Source: Cocleimonas sp. (GTDB lineage Bacteria > Pseudomonadota > Gammaproteobacteria > Thiotrichales > Thiotrichaceae). From it: a stretch of DNA of 11,867 bases. The stretch's first letter is position 1, and each line of letters opens with the position of its first letter. Below, piece after piece: positions 1 through 6,518 of the stretch. The stretch lies in assembly GCA_023145485.1 (NCBI GenBank), contig JAGLDT010000116.1, forward strand, positions 1 to 11,867, written 5' to 3'. The position numbers and the translations under genes are program-made. Below the pieces are notes generated by a model, which saw only the letters and a list, made by a program, of their open reading frames with translations, made no database searches and had not been told where the DNA came from.

Positions 1-16
1 TTTTTTTCTAGCTAAA

Positions 17-46
17 TTTCACTTTTTCGCTTTCTGAAAAGTGAAA
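17..46. repeat. 10-bp perfect inverted repeat (hairpin)
   Basis: TTTCACTTTT (17-26) is the exact reverse complement of AAAAGTGAAA (37-46), leaving a 10-nt loop. The stem is AT-rich, and no T-tract follows it on either strand, so it is not a standard Rho-independent terminator. Confidence 0.5.
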
Positions 47-59
47 ATCAACAACTTAC

Positions 60-120
60 GCGTGTTAAAAATCAATCTGACTGTTTTTACACCAGCGCAA
101 CCTATTGATTTTAAACGTGC
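60..120. repeat. Imperfect 17-bp inverted repeat
   Basis: Positions 60-76 and 104-120 are reverse complements at 14 of 17 positions (inner arms end and begin with AAATCAAT and ATTGATTT). They are separated by 27 nt. It could be an RNA stem-loop or the ends of a small degenerate repeat element. No known family is recognised. Confidence 0.4.
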
Positions 121-162
121 CTGTGGATTATGAGAAGTTACCTGAAAAACGGCTAAAGCCTT

Positions 163-256
163 GTTACCAAATGGGAATTTGGTAACAAGATATAGATTTG
201 GTAACAAGATATGAGATAAACCTACGTTACTAAATGGGAATTTGCTAACGAGATAT
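163..256. repeat. Two palindromic 31-bp units plus a half copy
   Basis: Unit 1 (163-193) contains the perfect inverted repeat GTTACCAAAT / ATTTGGTAAC around a GGGA spacer (163-186), followed by AAGATAT. Unit 2 (226-256) is the same sequence with four changes. A 17-bp half copy, ATTTGGTAACAAGATAT, occurs at 177-193 (inside unit 1) and again at 196-212. The two full units start 63 bp apart, close to six helical turns. The block sits just upstream of the candidate purE promoter. It could be a set of operator sites for a dimeric regulator, or a decayed tandem repeat. The repetition is plain in the sequence; the regulatory role is inferred. Confidence 0.6.
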
Positions 257-257
257 A

Positions 258-288
258 TTATGAAGGATGTTAAAACTTCCTATATAAT
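258..288 (+). promoter_or_regulatory. Candidate sigma70 promoter for purE
   Basis: A perfect TATAAT lies at 283-288, 31 bp before the purE start. The best -35 candidate, TTATGA at 258-263, is weak and has a long 19-bp spacer. The -10 box is convincing only because of its position directly behind the palindromic repeats, which suggests a regulated promoter. Confidence 0.4.
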
Positions 289-319
289 ACGCGATTTTAT
301 TGATTTTGGAGAGAGGGTG

Positions 320-811
320 ATGTCTCAGCCTGTTGTTGGTGTGGTAATGGGGAGTAACAGTGATTGGCATGTGATGTCAAAGGCGGTTGAGCAGTTGGAG
401 TATTTTGCTATTCCGCATGAGTACCGTGTTGTTTCTGCACATCGTACCCCTGATTTATTATTTGAATACGCAAGTACTGCTAAAGAACGGGGATTGCAGA
501 CGATTATAGCGGGTGCGGGTGGTGCTGCGCATTTGCCAGGTATGTTGGCGGCAAAGACAACGGTTCCAATATTGGGTGTACCTGTGGGCACGCGTTATTT
601 GAAAGGTGTGGATTCACTCTATTCTATTGTGCAAATGCCAATGGGAATTCCTGTTGCTACCTTTGCGATTGGTGAGGCTGGTGCGGGGAATGCGGCTTTA
701 TTTGCGATTTCTCTTTTGGCAAATAATGATAGTGAGCTAGCAAAAAAGCTTGAGAAATTTCGTGATACGCAACGCCAAGTTGCGATGAATATGCCCCTTC
801 CTCCTGAGTAA
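320..811 (+). CDS. purE: N5-carboxyaminoimidazole ribonucleotide mutase, PurE class I
   Basis: This 163-residue cytosolic enzyme moves the carboxylate of N5-CAIR to carbon to give CAIR, in the sixth stage of de novo purine synthesis. Class I hallmarks are visible: GSNSD (11-15), SAHRTP (39-44, with the catalytic His41), GAGGAAHLPGM (65-75) and GVDSLYSIVQMP (96-107). The start is set by the ATG at 320, which has a GGAGAG ribosome site at 308-313 and gives the normal family length. An in-frame extension back to 242 adds 26 residues that match nothing in the family. purK follows after 9 bp, and the two enzymes act in sequence. Identification is essentially certain. Confidence 0.97.
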   Translation: MSQPVVGVVMGSNSDWHVMSKAVEQLEYFAIPHEYRVVSAHRTPDLLFEYASTAKERGLQTIIAGAGGAAHLPGMLAAKTTVPILGVPVGTRYLKGVDSLYSIVQMPMGIPVATFAIGEAGAGNAALFAISLLANNDSELAKKLEKFRDTQRQVAMNMPLPPE

Positions 812-820
812 TACGGCGTT

Positions 821-1969
821 ATGTCTATGATTTTACCTAATTCAACGATTGGCATGTTAGGCGGTGGTCAACTGGGGCGTATGTTTGTTAGTGCGGCCCA
901 TGATTTGGGCTATCGTGTAATAGTGTTAGAGCCAGACCCTTATAGTCCAGCAGGTTTAATTGCGAATGAGCATCTGGTTGCTGCTTATGATGATGTCGAT
1001 GCAATAATACAGTTGGCGCAAGGCTGTGATGTTATTACCACTGAGTTTGAAAATATTCCCGCCCATGTTTTAGACACATTATCAGCGAGCTGTGCTGTTC
1101 ATCCGAAGGCTTCTGCGGTTGAAAAAGCACAAAACCGCATTGTGGAAAAGGCATTTATTCGTTCCTGTGGTTTATTGCCTGTGCCGTATGGTTCCATTAC
1201 AACCTATTCAGAAATAGCCCCTGCGATTGATAAAATCGAATTTCCAGCAATTATGAAAACAGCCCGCTTTGGCTATGATGGCAAGGGGCAGTGTCGTGTG
1301 GATTCTCTTGATGAGGTAAAACAGGCCTATCGTGATTTTGAGCAACAGCATTGTGTGCTGGAGCAGATGATTGATTTAAAATGTGAAATTTCTGTGGTGT
1401 TAGCACGTAATGAAGCAGGGGAGAGTTGTTACTTTCCTGTCGCTGAAAATATTCATATCGATGGTATTTTGCATCAAAGTGTTGTGCCTGCTCGCGTTGA
1501 TGATGATATTGCTCAGTCAGCTCAGGTTGCGGCAAAGCGTATTGCGGATAAATTGGATTATGTTGGGGTGCTGGCGGTTGAATTTTTTATTACTCAGAAG
1601 GGTGAGTTATTAATTAATGAAATAGCACCTCGCACCCATAATAGCGGGCACTATACAATGGATGCCTGTATCACTTCTCAGTTTGAACAACAGGTTCGTG
1701 CTATTTGTGGTTTGCCTTTTGCGGATACGAGCCTATTAAGCCCTGTTGTTATGACCAATATGCTGGGTAATTGTTGGGATTTATCAGAAGAAAAGCCAGC
1801 GTTAAACTGGTCGGCAATATTAGGCAGTACTAAATCAAAATTACATCTTTATGCTAAATGTGACGCTAGAATAGGGCGTAAAATGGGGCATTTTAATACT
1901 TTGGCAACCACTAATAAGGAAGCCTTGCAAGAAGCTAATCGTATTTTCACTCAAATAAACGAGGCATAA
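821..1969 (+). CDS. purK: N5-carboxyaminoimidazole ribonucleotide synthetase PurK
   Basis: PurK is an ATP-grasp ligase that uses ATP and bicarbonate to carboxylate AIR to N5-CAIR, the substrate of PurE. The 382 residues show the N-terminal nucleotide-binding loop GMLGGGQLGRM (about 11-21), the TEFENIP segment (about 74-80), the ATP-grasp stretch KTARFGYDGKGQ and the metal-binding/catalytic segment NEIAPRTHNSGHYT, all as expected. The length is at the upper end of the family. The start is the ATG at 821, with another ATG at 827; no strong ribosome site is seen, which fits translational coupling to purE 9 bp upstream. The gene is intact. Confidence 0.96.
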   Translation: MSMILPNSTIGMLGGGQLGRMFVSAAHDLGYRVIVLEPDPYSPAGLIANEHLVAAYDDVDAIIQLAQGCDVITTEFENIPAHVLDTLSASCAVHPKASAVEKAQNRIVEKAFIRSCGLLPVPYGSITTYSEIAPAIDKIEFPAIMKTARFGYDGKGQCRVDSLDEVKQAYRDFEQQHCVLEQMIDLKCEISVVLARNEAGESCYFPVAENIHIDGILHQSVVPARVDDDIAQSAQVAAKRIADKLDYVGVLAVEFFITQKGELLINEIAPRTHNSGHYTMDACITSQFEQQVRAICGLPFADTSLLSPVVMTNMLGNCWDLSEEKPALNWSAILGSTKSKLHLYAKCDARIGRKMGHFNTLATTNKEALQEANRIFTQINEA

Positions 1970-1977
1970 TAAAGTCT

Positions 1978-2334
1978 ATGCTCGGTGATGCACATATTAT
2001 TTTAATTTGGCTTTCTTTGTTGATGTACCTATTGCAAGGGAGTCTGGTACTTTCCCGCAAGCAATCAAAAACGATGATGACACTGGCATCTATTAGTAGC
2101 TTGACATTATTTGGTACAGGGATTGCGCTAGTGTTTATGATCAGCAATATCACCTTTGCTAATGGCTGGGTGATGACTAAACTGGTGGGAACGTTAGTCT
2201 ATGTTTCCCTTGGCGTGCTTGCACTAAAACCAGGTTATTCCCAATCCGTTGCCATTTCATTATGGCTATTGGGATTGCTTGCATTGATTTATACCTATTC
2301 CATTGCCAAGCTTTATGTAGAGCCTATTATATGA
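1978..2334 (+). CDS. SirB2-like integral membrane protein
   Basis: A 118-residue, very hydrophobic protein with about four membrane helices (roughly 7-25, 35-57, 65-84 and 90-111). The segment WVMTKLVGTLVYVSLGVLALK matches the conserved W..K......Y..LG..AL core that I associate with the SirB2 family. SirB-family proteins were named from Salmonella invasion-gene regulation, but their biochemical role is not known, and no virulence role should be read into the name. The gene begins 8 bp after purK and ends by overlapping the methyltransferase start in ATGA, so it is probably cotranscribed with the pur genes. Family assignment is from recalled patterns; the membrane nature is clear. Confidence 0.7.
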   Translation: MLGDAHIILIWLSLLMYLLQGSLVLSRKQSKTMMTLASISSLTLFGTGIALVFMISNITFANGWVMTKLVGTLVYVSLGVLALKPGYSQSVAISLWLLGLLALIYTYSIAKLYVEPII

Positions 2335-2924
2335 GTCAATTAAATAAACACCATCTTAATGAACTACGCAAGGATATCGTTTTTAGCGAGCAACTTTGTG
2401 GACATAAGCTAAACTATCATAGTACATGGGGTATCTTTTCACCCCGTGAGATTGATGATGGCACCCGTTTGTTTCTAAAACATATTAAGGTGAATCCTGA
2501 TGATGATTGCTTTGACCTAGGTTGTGGTTATGGGCCTATCGGTCTAACCTTGGCTAAATTAGCACCGAAAGGGCAAACATTGATGGTTGATAAGGACTTT
2601 ATGGCGGTTGAGTACAGCAATAAAAATGCACAACGCAATCATATTGGCAATGCTGAAGCTATTTTAAGCAATGGATTCCAGCATATTGATCCTGCCTTAC
2701 GTTTTGATTTGATTGCCTCTAATGTCCCCGCTAAAGTGGGCAAAGAAATGATGTCATTAATGTTGCATGATGCACGTGATCGACTCAAGCCAGAGGGTCG
2801 TCTTTATTTAGTGACAATAAATGGCTTACGCCAATACATGAAACGTAATTTAAAAGAAGTGTTTGGTAATTATAAAAAATTGAAGCAAGGGGCAAAATAT
2901 ACCGTTCATCTAGCAATAATATAG
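2331..2924 (+). CDS. Class I SAM-dependent methyltransferase (MTS/small-domain type)
   Basis: The 197-residue protein has the Rossmann-fold methyltransferase order: a leading STWGIFSPREIDDGT segment (31-45) like that of RsmC/RlmG-type enzymes, motif I FDLGCGYGPIG (61-71), an acidic residue after strand 2 (VDKD, 86-89), and motif IV SNVPAKVGKE (130-139). Classical amino-methyltransferases of this group have NPP plus an aromatic or histidine residue at motif IV; here it is NVPA, so the substrate may differ. The chosen ATG overlaps the SirB2-like stop by 4 bp; a longer frame from 2262 only re-reads that gene. The substrate (rRNA, protein or small molecule) cannot be told from the sequence. Confidence 0.75.
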   Translation: MSQLNKHHLNELRKDIVFSEQLCGHKLNYHSTWGIFSPREIDDGTRLFLKHIKVNPDDDCFDLGCGYGPIGLTLAKLAPKGQTLMVDKDFMAVEYSNKNAQRNHIGNAEAILSNGFQHIDPALRFDLIASNVPAKVGKEMMSLMLHDARDRLKPEGRLYLVTINGLRQYMKRNLKEVFGNYKKLKQGAKYTVHLAII

Positions 2925-3015
2925 ATATGATAAGTTTTCCTAGAGTATGAAGAAGGTGAATAATGGAGGACGTTTTCTTTTGCAAGTAAAACTATTCAAT
3001 CTATAGGTGAATGAA

Positions 3016-3606
3016 ATGTACAGTGATTTAGAGCGTCAAGATATTGTGGCTCGTTTTATTAATAACGAATACGAGCAAATTATTTGTGACCAATGTGTAT
3101 TAACATTTTTAACCAATGTTTATAATGTTGATTCAACACATGTGTTGCTCGAAAAACGATCATTAGGACTAGAGTATTTTTGTGAGGCGATTCAATCGTT
3201 TAATTTGATTAAAATCCCTCATATTGAGCGTATTTGCGTATTAGATGAAGAAGATAAGATAGTTAAGAAGCCTGCTTCAAAGCAAGAAATTTTTTCAGGG
3301 CAAGAAACAGACCATCGTTATCTTTATATTGTTGAAAAATTAGAGCATTTAGGGGACAAGGATACTGTTTTTTTTAATCAATGTGTTAAAGATATGAACT
3401 GGAAAGATGATGTTGAGCGTCAGCATATTCTTGCCGTTGTTGAACAACAATACGGCGAATTATTAGCAAAAGAAATTCGTCAGCTATATAATTTTTATGC
3501 GCGTTATAAAAATGTACTGGCTTGGGATTTACATGGTGATAACTTAATGCAAAAAATAGACTCGAATGAAATTGTCGTTATTGATCCTTATACGCGGAGA
3601 GCTTAG
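3016..3606 (+). CDS. Compact protein-kinase-like fold protein (APH/RIO-like catalytic loop)
   Basis: The 196-residue protein carries DLHGDN (Asp171, His173, Asn176), which aligns with the DLHPGN catalytic loop of aminoglycoside-phosphotransferase-type kinases. The segment IVVIDPY (Asp190) stands where the metal-binding Asp of the DFG region is expected. YLYIVEKLEHL (about 102-112) resembles the hinge strand, and the Lys in VLLEK (Lys47) is a candidate ATP-binding lysine. The N-lobe is short and lacks a visible glycine-rich loop. The start is placed at the ATG at 3016 because AGGTGA at 3005-3010 sits 5 nt before it; an in-frame GTG at 3007 would add three residues but overlap that site. The stop overlaps the next gene by one base. 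The substrate is unknown, and it could be a pseudokinase. Confidence 0.6.
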   Translation: MYSDLERQDIVARFINNEYEQIICDQCVLTFLTNVYNVDSTHVLLEKRSLGLEYFCEAIQSFNLIKIPHIERICVLDEEDKIVKKPASKQEIFSGQETDHRYLYIVEKLEHLGDKDTVFFNQCVKDMNWKDDVERQHILAVVEQQYGELLAKEIRQLYNFYARYKNVLAWDLHGDNLMQKIDSNEIVVIDPYTRRA

Positions 3607-4115
3607 TGCAAATAACAGAAAATAAGGTAAGCATTGCGATTATTTCAGATACCCACGCGCATTTAGATGAGCGTATTATTGCTTTAATCGCAACCTGTGA
3701 TTATGCGATTCATGCAGGGGATATTTGCGGTGAAGCCGTTATTAATTCAATGCAACCAAAAACAGGGAAAATATTTGTAGTCGCAGGTAATAATGATCAT
3801 TATTGTCATGAGAAAGCTAATTTGCCTGAAGTATTGAGTTTTGAATTACCGCATGGTTCAATTTCCATTGAACACGGTCATCAACATGGGATGTCAAAAC
3901 CATCACACGAGTCATTGCGAGAAAAACATGCTGATGCGCGTATTATTGTGTATGGTCATACGCATAAACAAATTGTCGATAAAGAGGCGCTTCCGTGGAT
4001 TGTTAACCCAGGTGCTGCGGGGTTAACTCGTAATCATGGCGGGCCATCCTGTTTGAAGCTTTACTGCGATCATGATGATTGGAGTATTGAAATGATTCGC
4101 TTTGAGAATAGTTAG
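3606..4115 (+). CDS. YfcE/MJ0936-type metallophosphoesterase
   Basis: The 169-residue calcineurin-like phosphodiesterase has the full two-metal site: ISDTHAH (Asp15, His17), HAGDI (Asp39), GNND (Asn62), EHGHQHG (His90/His92) and YGHTHK (His118, His120), then the family signature NPGAAGLTRN. Members of this family hydrolyse phosphodiesters in vitro, and their physiological substrates are mostly unknown. The GTG start at 3606 shares its G with the TAG stop of the kinase-like gene, and GGAGAG at 3596-3601 gives a ribosome site with 4-nt spacing. The coupling suggests that the two proteins act on the same phosphorylated molecule. Intact and of usual length. Confidence 0.88.
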   Translation: MQITENKVSIAIISDTHAHLDERIIALIATCDYAIHAGDICGEAVINSMQPKTGKIFVVAGNNDHYCHEKANLPEVLSFELPHGSISIEHGHQHGMSKPSHESLREKHADARIIVYGHTHKQIVDKEALPWIVNPGAAGLTRNHGGPSCLKLYCDHDDWSIEMIRFENS

Positions 4116-4152
4116 CGATAGACCTCCATATAAATAATTTCTGGAATTGGTG

Positions 4153-4181
4153 GCTTTAGCCCTGCTAGGCGAGGTTAAAGC
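4153..4181. other. Stem-loop in the 165-bp gap before the channel operon
   Basis: GCTTTAGCC (4153-4161) can pair with GGTTAAAGC (4173-4181) in the + strand RNA over 9 bp, with one G-U pair and an 11-nt loop. No T-tract follows, so this is not a clear terminator. It is flanked by similar direct segments, TTCTGGAATT (4139-4148) and TTCTGAAGGAATT (4188-4200), which suggests a small intergenic repeat element. Confidence 0.35.
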
Positions 4182-4219
4182 ACTCGGTTCTGAAGGAATT
4201 TAGTAACTGAAAATCTATA

Positions 4220-4248
4220 GCTACAACAAATACACTTAAATTTATTAT
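4220..4248 (+). promoter_or_regulatory. Candidate promoter for the five-gene membrane operon
   Basis: TATTAT at 4243-4248 resembles a -10 box, and GCTACA at 4220-4225 is a poor -35 match at the right 17-bp spacing. It lies 32 bp before the first start codon, in an AT-rich stretch ending in a run of eight or more A residues. Evidence is weak. Confidence 0.25.
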
Positions 4249-4280
4249 CAATAAAAAAAATCAAGACCAGCAATTAACCT

Positions 4281-5249
4281 ATGAAAAAACAAAACCAATT
4301 AGAATCCAGTTTATACCCTATTGAACAATCCTTTAAATCGCCAATGATGTGGACGGGTTTGCTGGTTTTGATACCTGCAATTGTCCTCTTTTTTATGTTT
4401 GGTGCTGCGGATATCGGTCGTGCTTTAAAAATATTTGTTGGTAACTGGATTTCTCCCATTATTTTATGGTTCTTTGCTGCTAGTATTTTTCATCTGTGGC
4501 TAAAGAGTAAAAAATTAGCCACAGAAAAACAACATACACAGCAACTGGCTCAGTTTTATTTAGATAGTAAAAAAGAGATTATTTCTCTAGATCATATCCA
4601 ACAGCATAGTCAGCAAACTCATTTGCCAGACGATAATTTATTATTAGCTCGTTCTAGTTTGTATTTAAATCATACGGGCAATAGTGAAGATATTGATGAA
4701 GCCTTTGGTATTAAGGAGCGTGAGTTTTTGCGTGGCTCGTATGCTCTTTCTCATTTTATGGTTTGGGCGATTCCGATTATTGGTTTTATTGGCACGGTTT
4801 GGGGAATTAGTAACGGTATTTCACATTTCTCAGATGCCATGAGTGCAACTAGCTCAGTCACTGATGTTTCTGCGATGCTTAAAGAAAGCTTACCCTTAGT
4901 GACTAATTCACTAGCAACAGCGTTTGATACTACCTTATTAGCTTTGTTATTAAGTGTTCCTTTAATGATGATGATGTTATGGCTTGAAAAACGTGAAGAG
5001 GCGTATCTTATCCATCTTGATGAAATGTGGTTTCATGATATAAAACCTTTATTTGCATCGAAACAATCTGCTCAGATAGCACGAGCAGATAGCGCTATGC
5101 AAACAACAGTCTCTTCAGATGGTTCAGTACAAGCGGTTGCTAATGAAATCAAACTATTAAGTACTCAGATTGGCGCACTTCAAGAAACGATGGAAGATCT
5201 CTATGAGACGACCTTTGAAGCTAAAATAGATAAGAATAATGGCAACTAG
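4281..5249 (+). CDS. MotA/TolQ/ExbB-type proton channel subunit (first gene of five)
   Basis: A 322-residue inner-membrane protein with four predicted helices (about 22-42, 55-75, 157-181 and 208-233), an 80-residue cytoplasmic loop between helices 2 and 3, and an 89-residue cytoplasmic tail. Helix 3 carries IPIIGFIGTVWGI (Thr172) and helix 4 carries NSLATAFDTTLLALLLSVP, matching the GTVWGI and ..AT..G....IP signatures of TolQ/ExbB channel helices, including the polar threonines. The four-helix topology is like MotA or ZorA rather than three-helix TolQ. Residues 285-315 could form a short coiled coil. The ribosome site is weak. The stop overlaps the next gene by 11 bp. Channel family is confident; the cellular task is unknown. 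Confidence 0.85.
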   Translation: MKKQNQLESSLYPIEQSFKSPMMWTGLLVLIPAIVLFFMFGAADIGRALKIFVGNWISPIILWFFAASIFHLWLKSKKLATEKQHTQQLAQFYLDSKKEIISLDHIQQHSQQTHLPDDNLLLARSSLYLNHTGNSEDIDEAFGIKEREFLRGSYALSHFMVWAIPIIGFIGTVWGISNGISHFSDAMSATSSVTDVSAMLKESLPLVTNSLATAFDTTLLALLLSVPLMMMMLWLEKREEAYLIHLDEMWFHDIKPLFASKQSAQIARADSAMQTTVSSDGSVQAVANEIKLLSTQIGALQETMEDLYETTFEAKIDKNNGN

Positions 5250-5880
5250 AGCCAGTCGATACGCCCGCTATTTGCCTGAAAAAAAATTGGAAATTAGTTT
5301 GTTTCCTTTTTTAAGTATTTTTTTGTCCGTCATGGGAGTGCTGTCTTTTATCAATATTCTCAGCAGTATTCACAGTCCACAAAAAATCGAAATGGCAACC
5401 GAATTAGAACAGGGATATAAAGTTGCTTTTCAAATGTTTAGTCTGCCTGATGGGATTATTATTGTTCCGCCTGTGTCCCGCCTTAAAGACTTGCAAGAAG
5501 CGGTTTCTGATCAGGATGTGAAAGATGAATTGGCCAGTATTATTGTTCAGCGCAAGCAATTTATAGCGGATATAAAAGCGTATAAAGGGTCGTTAGATGA
5601 CTTTGCTGTTGCGCCAAATGTGGATAATATTAAAGATCTCTTAAAAGAAATTCGTTTTATTAATGAAGAAGCCTTAAAGCATAATGTTCTTTATGAAGAG
5701 TTTATTTTATTTGGTATCTACCCTAATGGTGGTAAGGTTTATCATAAAATACGTGATGTGATGGGATACTCTAAAGATGCCGCCAGTATTAGTATCGGTT
5801 TAGAGCCATTAGATGCAAATTGGACACTCAATACGGATGGTGCGCCCATTGTTGATGCTGACCTAAGGGAGGTAGAATGA
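5239..5880 (+). CDS. ExbD/TolR-like subunit A, serine in place of the membrane aspartate
   Basis: A 213-residue protein with a short cytoplasmic N-terminus, one membrane helix (about 20-42) and a periplasmic domain. The stretch EISLFPFLSIFL (18-29) aligns without gaps with the ExbD/TolR segment E-I-N-V-T-P-F-I-D-V-M-L. Ser26 falls exactly where those proteins have the proton-carrying aspartate. The C-terminal part (about 155-198: FILFGIYPNGG, then IGLEPLDANW) resembles that of the next protein, so the two are paralogues. I recall similar PFLS-type ExbD-like proteins beside MotA/ExbB genes in other bacteria but cannot verify that here. It likely forms the transfer subunit with the product of the next gene, whose start overlaps by ATGA. 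Confidence 0.72.
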   Translation: MATRASRYARYLPEKKLEISLFPFLSIFLSVMGVLSFINILSSIHSPQKIEMATELEQGYKVAFQMFSLPDGIIIVPPVSRLKDLQEAVSDQDVKDELASIIVQRKQFIADIKAYKGSLDDFAVAPNVDNIKDLLKEIRFINEEALKHNVLYEEFILFGIYPNGGKVYHKIRDVMGYSKDAASISIGLEPLDANWTLNTDGAPIVDADLREVE

Positions 5881-6515
5881 AACAACTCATTAATGTTGAT
5901 TCACTCACGGATATTGTCTCTAACTCGGTAGGGATACTTATTATTCTCGCCGTTGTCACCTTAATTCAAGACAATAGCACTGCCTATCAGTTAGAGATTC
6001 CTATTGAACATCAAAGTGAATTATCACCTGTTTTTATTATTGCTAAAGATGATAAATTAATTGTTTTGGATACCGACAGGATTTTTACAAATGCCGCGAT
6101 GCAAGCAACCGATGGTAGCGCTAAGGGAAAGCGTATTTTTCCATTAGAATACGGGCAACTCTTTGGGCAGATAGATAATGAGCAGGGCATTATGTTTCAT
6201 GCACAGGATATTGAAGGGAGCAAGGACTGGCATCATTTCACTCAGCTAGAAAAGAATGATAGCTTGCTACGCCAGCAACTGAATAAAATTGATCCTGAAA
6301 AGCAGTTTGCTTATTTTTTCGTTTATGATGAGGTTGCAGAAAGCAATATTTCAGGCAGTGGTTTTGAAAGTTTTCGTATGACGAGAGAGTATTTAAAGTC
6401 GCGCCATATAAAATCAGGTTGGAAGCCTGTTGATTCAGATAATCTAGCCAGTATCTGTGATATGAGCTTTAGCCCTCTGTGTAAATATTTACCTTCCTAT
6501 CTGGGGTCTTCTTAG
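5877..6515 (+). CDS. ExbD/TolR-like subunit B, aspartate retained
   Basis: A 212-residue protein whose membrane helix begins almost at the N-terminus (about 10-30). INVDSLTDIVSNSVGIL (5-21) aligns with the ExbD INVTPFIDVML segment, and Asp12 matches the catalytic membrane aspartate of ExbD, TolR and MotB. The spacing Asp12-x6-Gly19-Ile-Leu mirrors Ser26-x6-Gly33-Val-Leu in the preceding protein. The C-terminal FAYFFVYDEVAES (about 144-156) and IKSGWKPVDSDN (178-189) parallel the end of the preceding protein. Two cysteines (194, 202) near the end could form a periplasmic disulphide. A strong AAGGGAGG site (5865-5872) lies inside the upstream gene, which suggests high and coupled translation. 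It ends with tandem TAG-TAA stops directly before the next ATG. Confidence 0.72.
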   Translation: MKQLINVDSLTDIVSNSVGILIILAVVTLIQDNSTAYQLEIPIEHQSELSPVFIIAKDDKLIVLDTDRIFTNAAMQATDGSAKGKRIFPLEYGQLFGQIDNEQGIMFHAQDIEGSKDWHHFTQLEKNDSLLRQQLNKIDPEKQFAYFFVYDEVAESNISGSGFESFRMTREYLKSRHIKSGWKPVDSDNLASICDMSFSPLCKYLPSYLGSS

Positions 6516-6518
6516 TAA

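Larger units (their letters stand above)
1..319. other. Non-coding leader upstream of purE
   Basis: No convincing gene lies here. The T-run at 1-7 could be the U-tract of a terminator whose hairpin lies outside the window. The stretch holds a 10-bp hairpin (17-46), an imperfect 17-bp inverted repeat (60-120), the short palindrome GGCTAAAGCC (151-160), a duplicated palindromic unit (163-256) and a -10 box (283-288). It reads as a regulatory or terminator-rich intergenic region between an unseen upstream gene and the pur genes. A minus-strand open frame across 19-207 has no recognisable content. Confidence 0.6.

Noticed and set aside
151..160. GGCTAAAGCC shared in reverse complement with 4152-4161
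   Set aside because: Ten bases without matching flanks can recur by chance and is self-complementary in part; no larger shared unit was found.
19..207. 62-codon minus-strand open frame upstream of purE
   Set aside because: It spans the repeats, has no ribosome site and no recognisable protein pattern.
242..319. In-frame N-terminal extension of purE
   Set aside because: It contains the TATAAT promoter element, matches nothing in PurE, and the ATG at 320 has its own ribosome site.
2262..2330. Longer start for the methyltransferase
   Set aside because: It re-reads the SirB2-like gene in another frame; the ATG at 2331 with ATGA overlap is natural.
2947..3006. 19-codon frame (MKKVNNGGRFLLQ...) before the kinase-like gene
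   Set aside because: No ribosome site and no supporting conservation; it is probably chance in an AT-rich gap.
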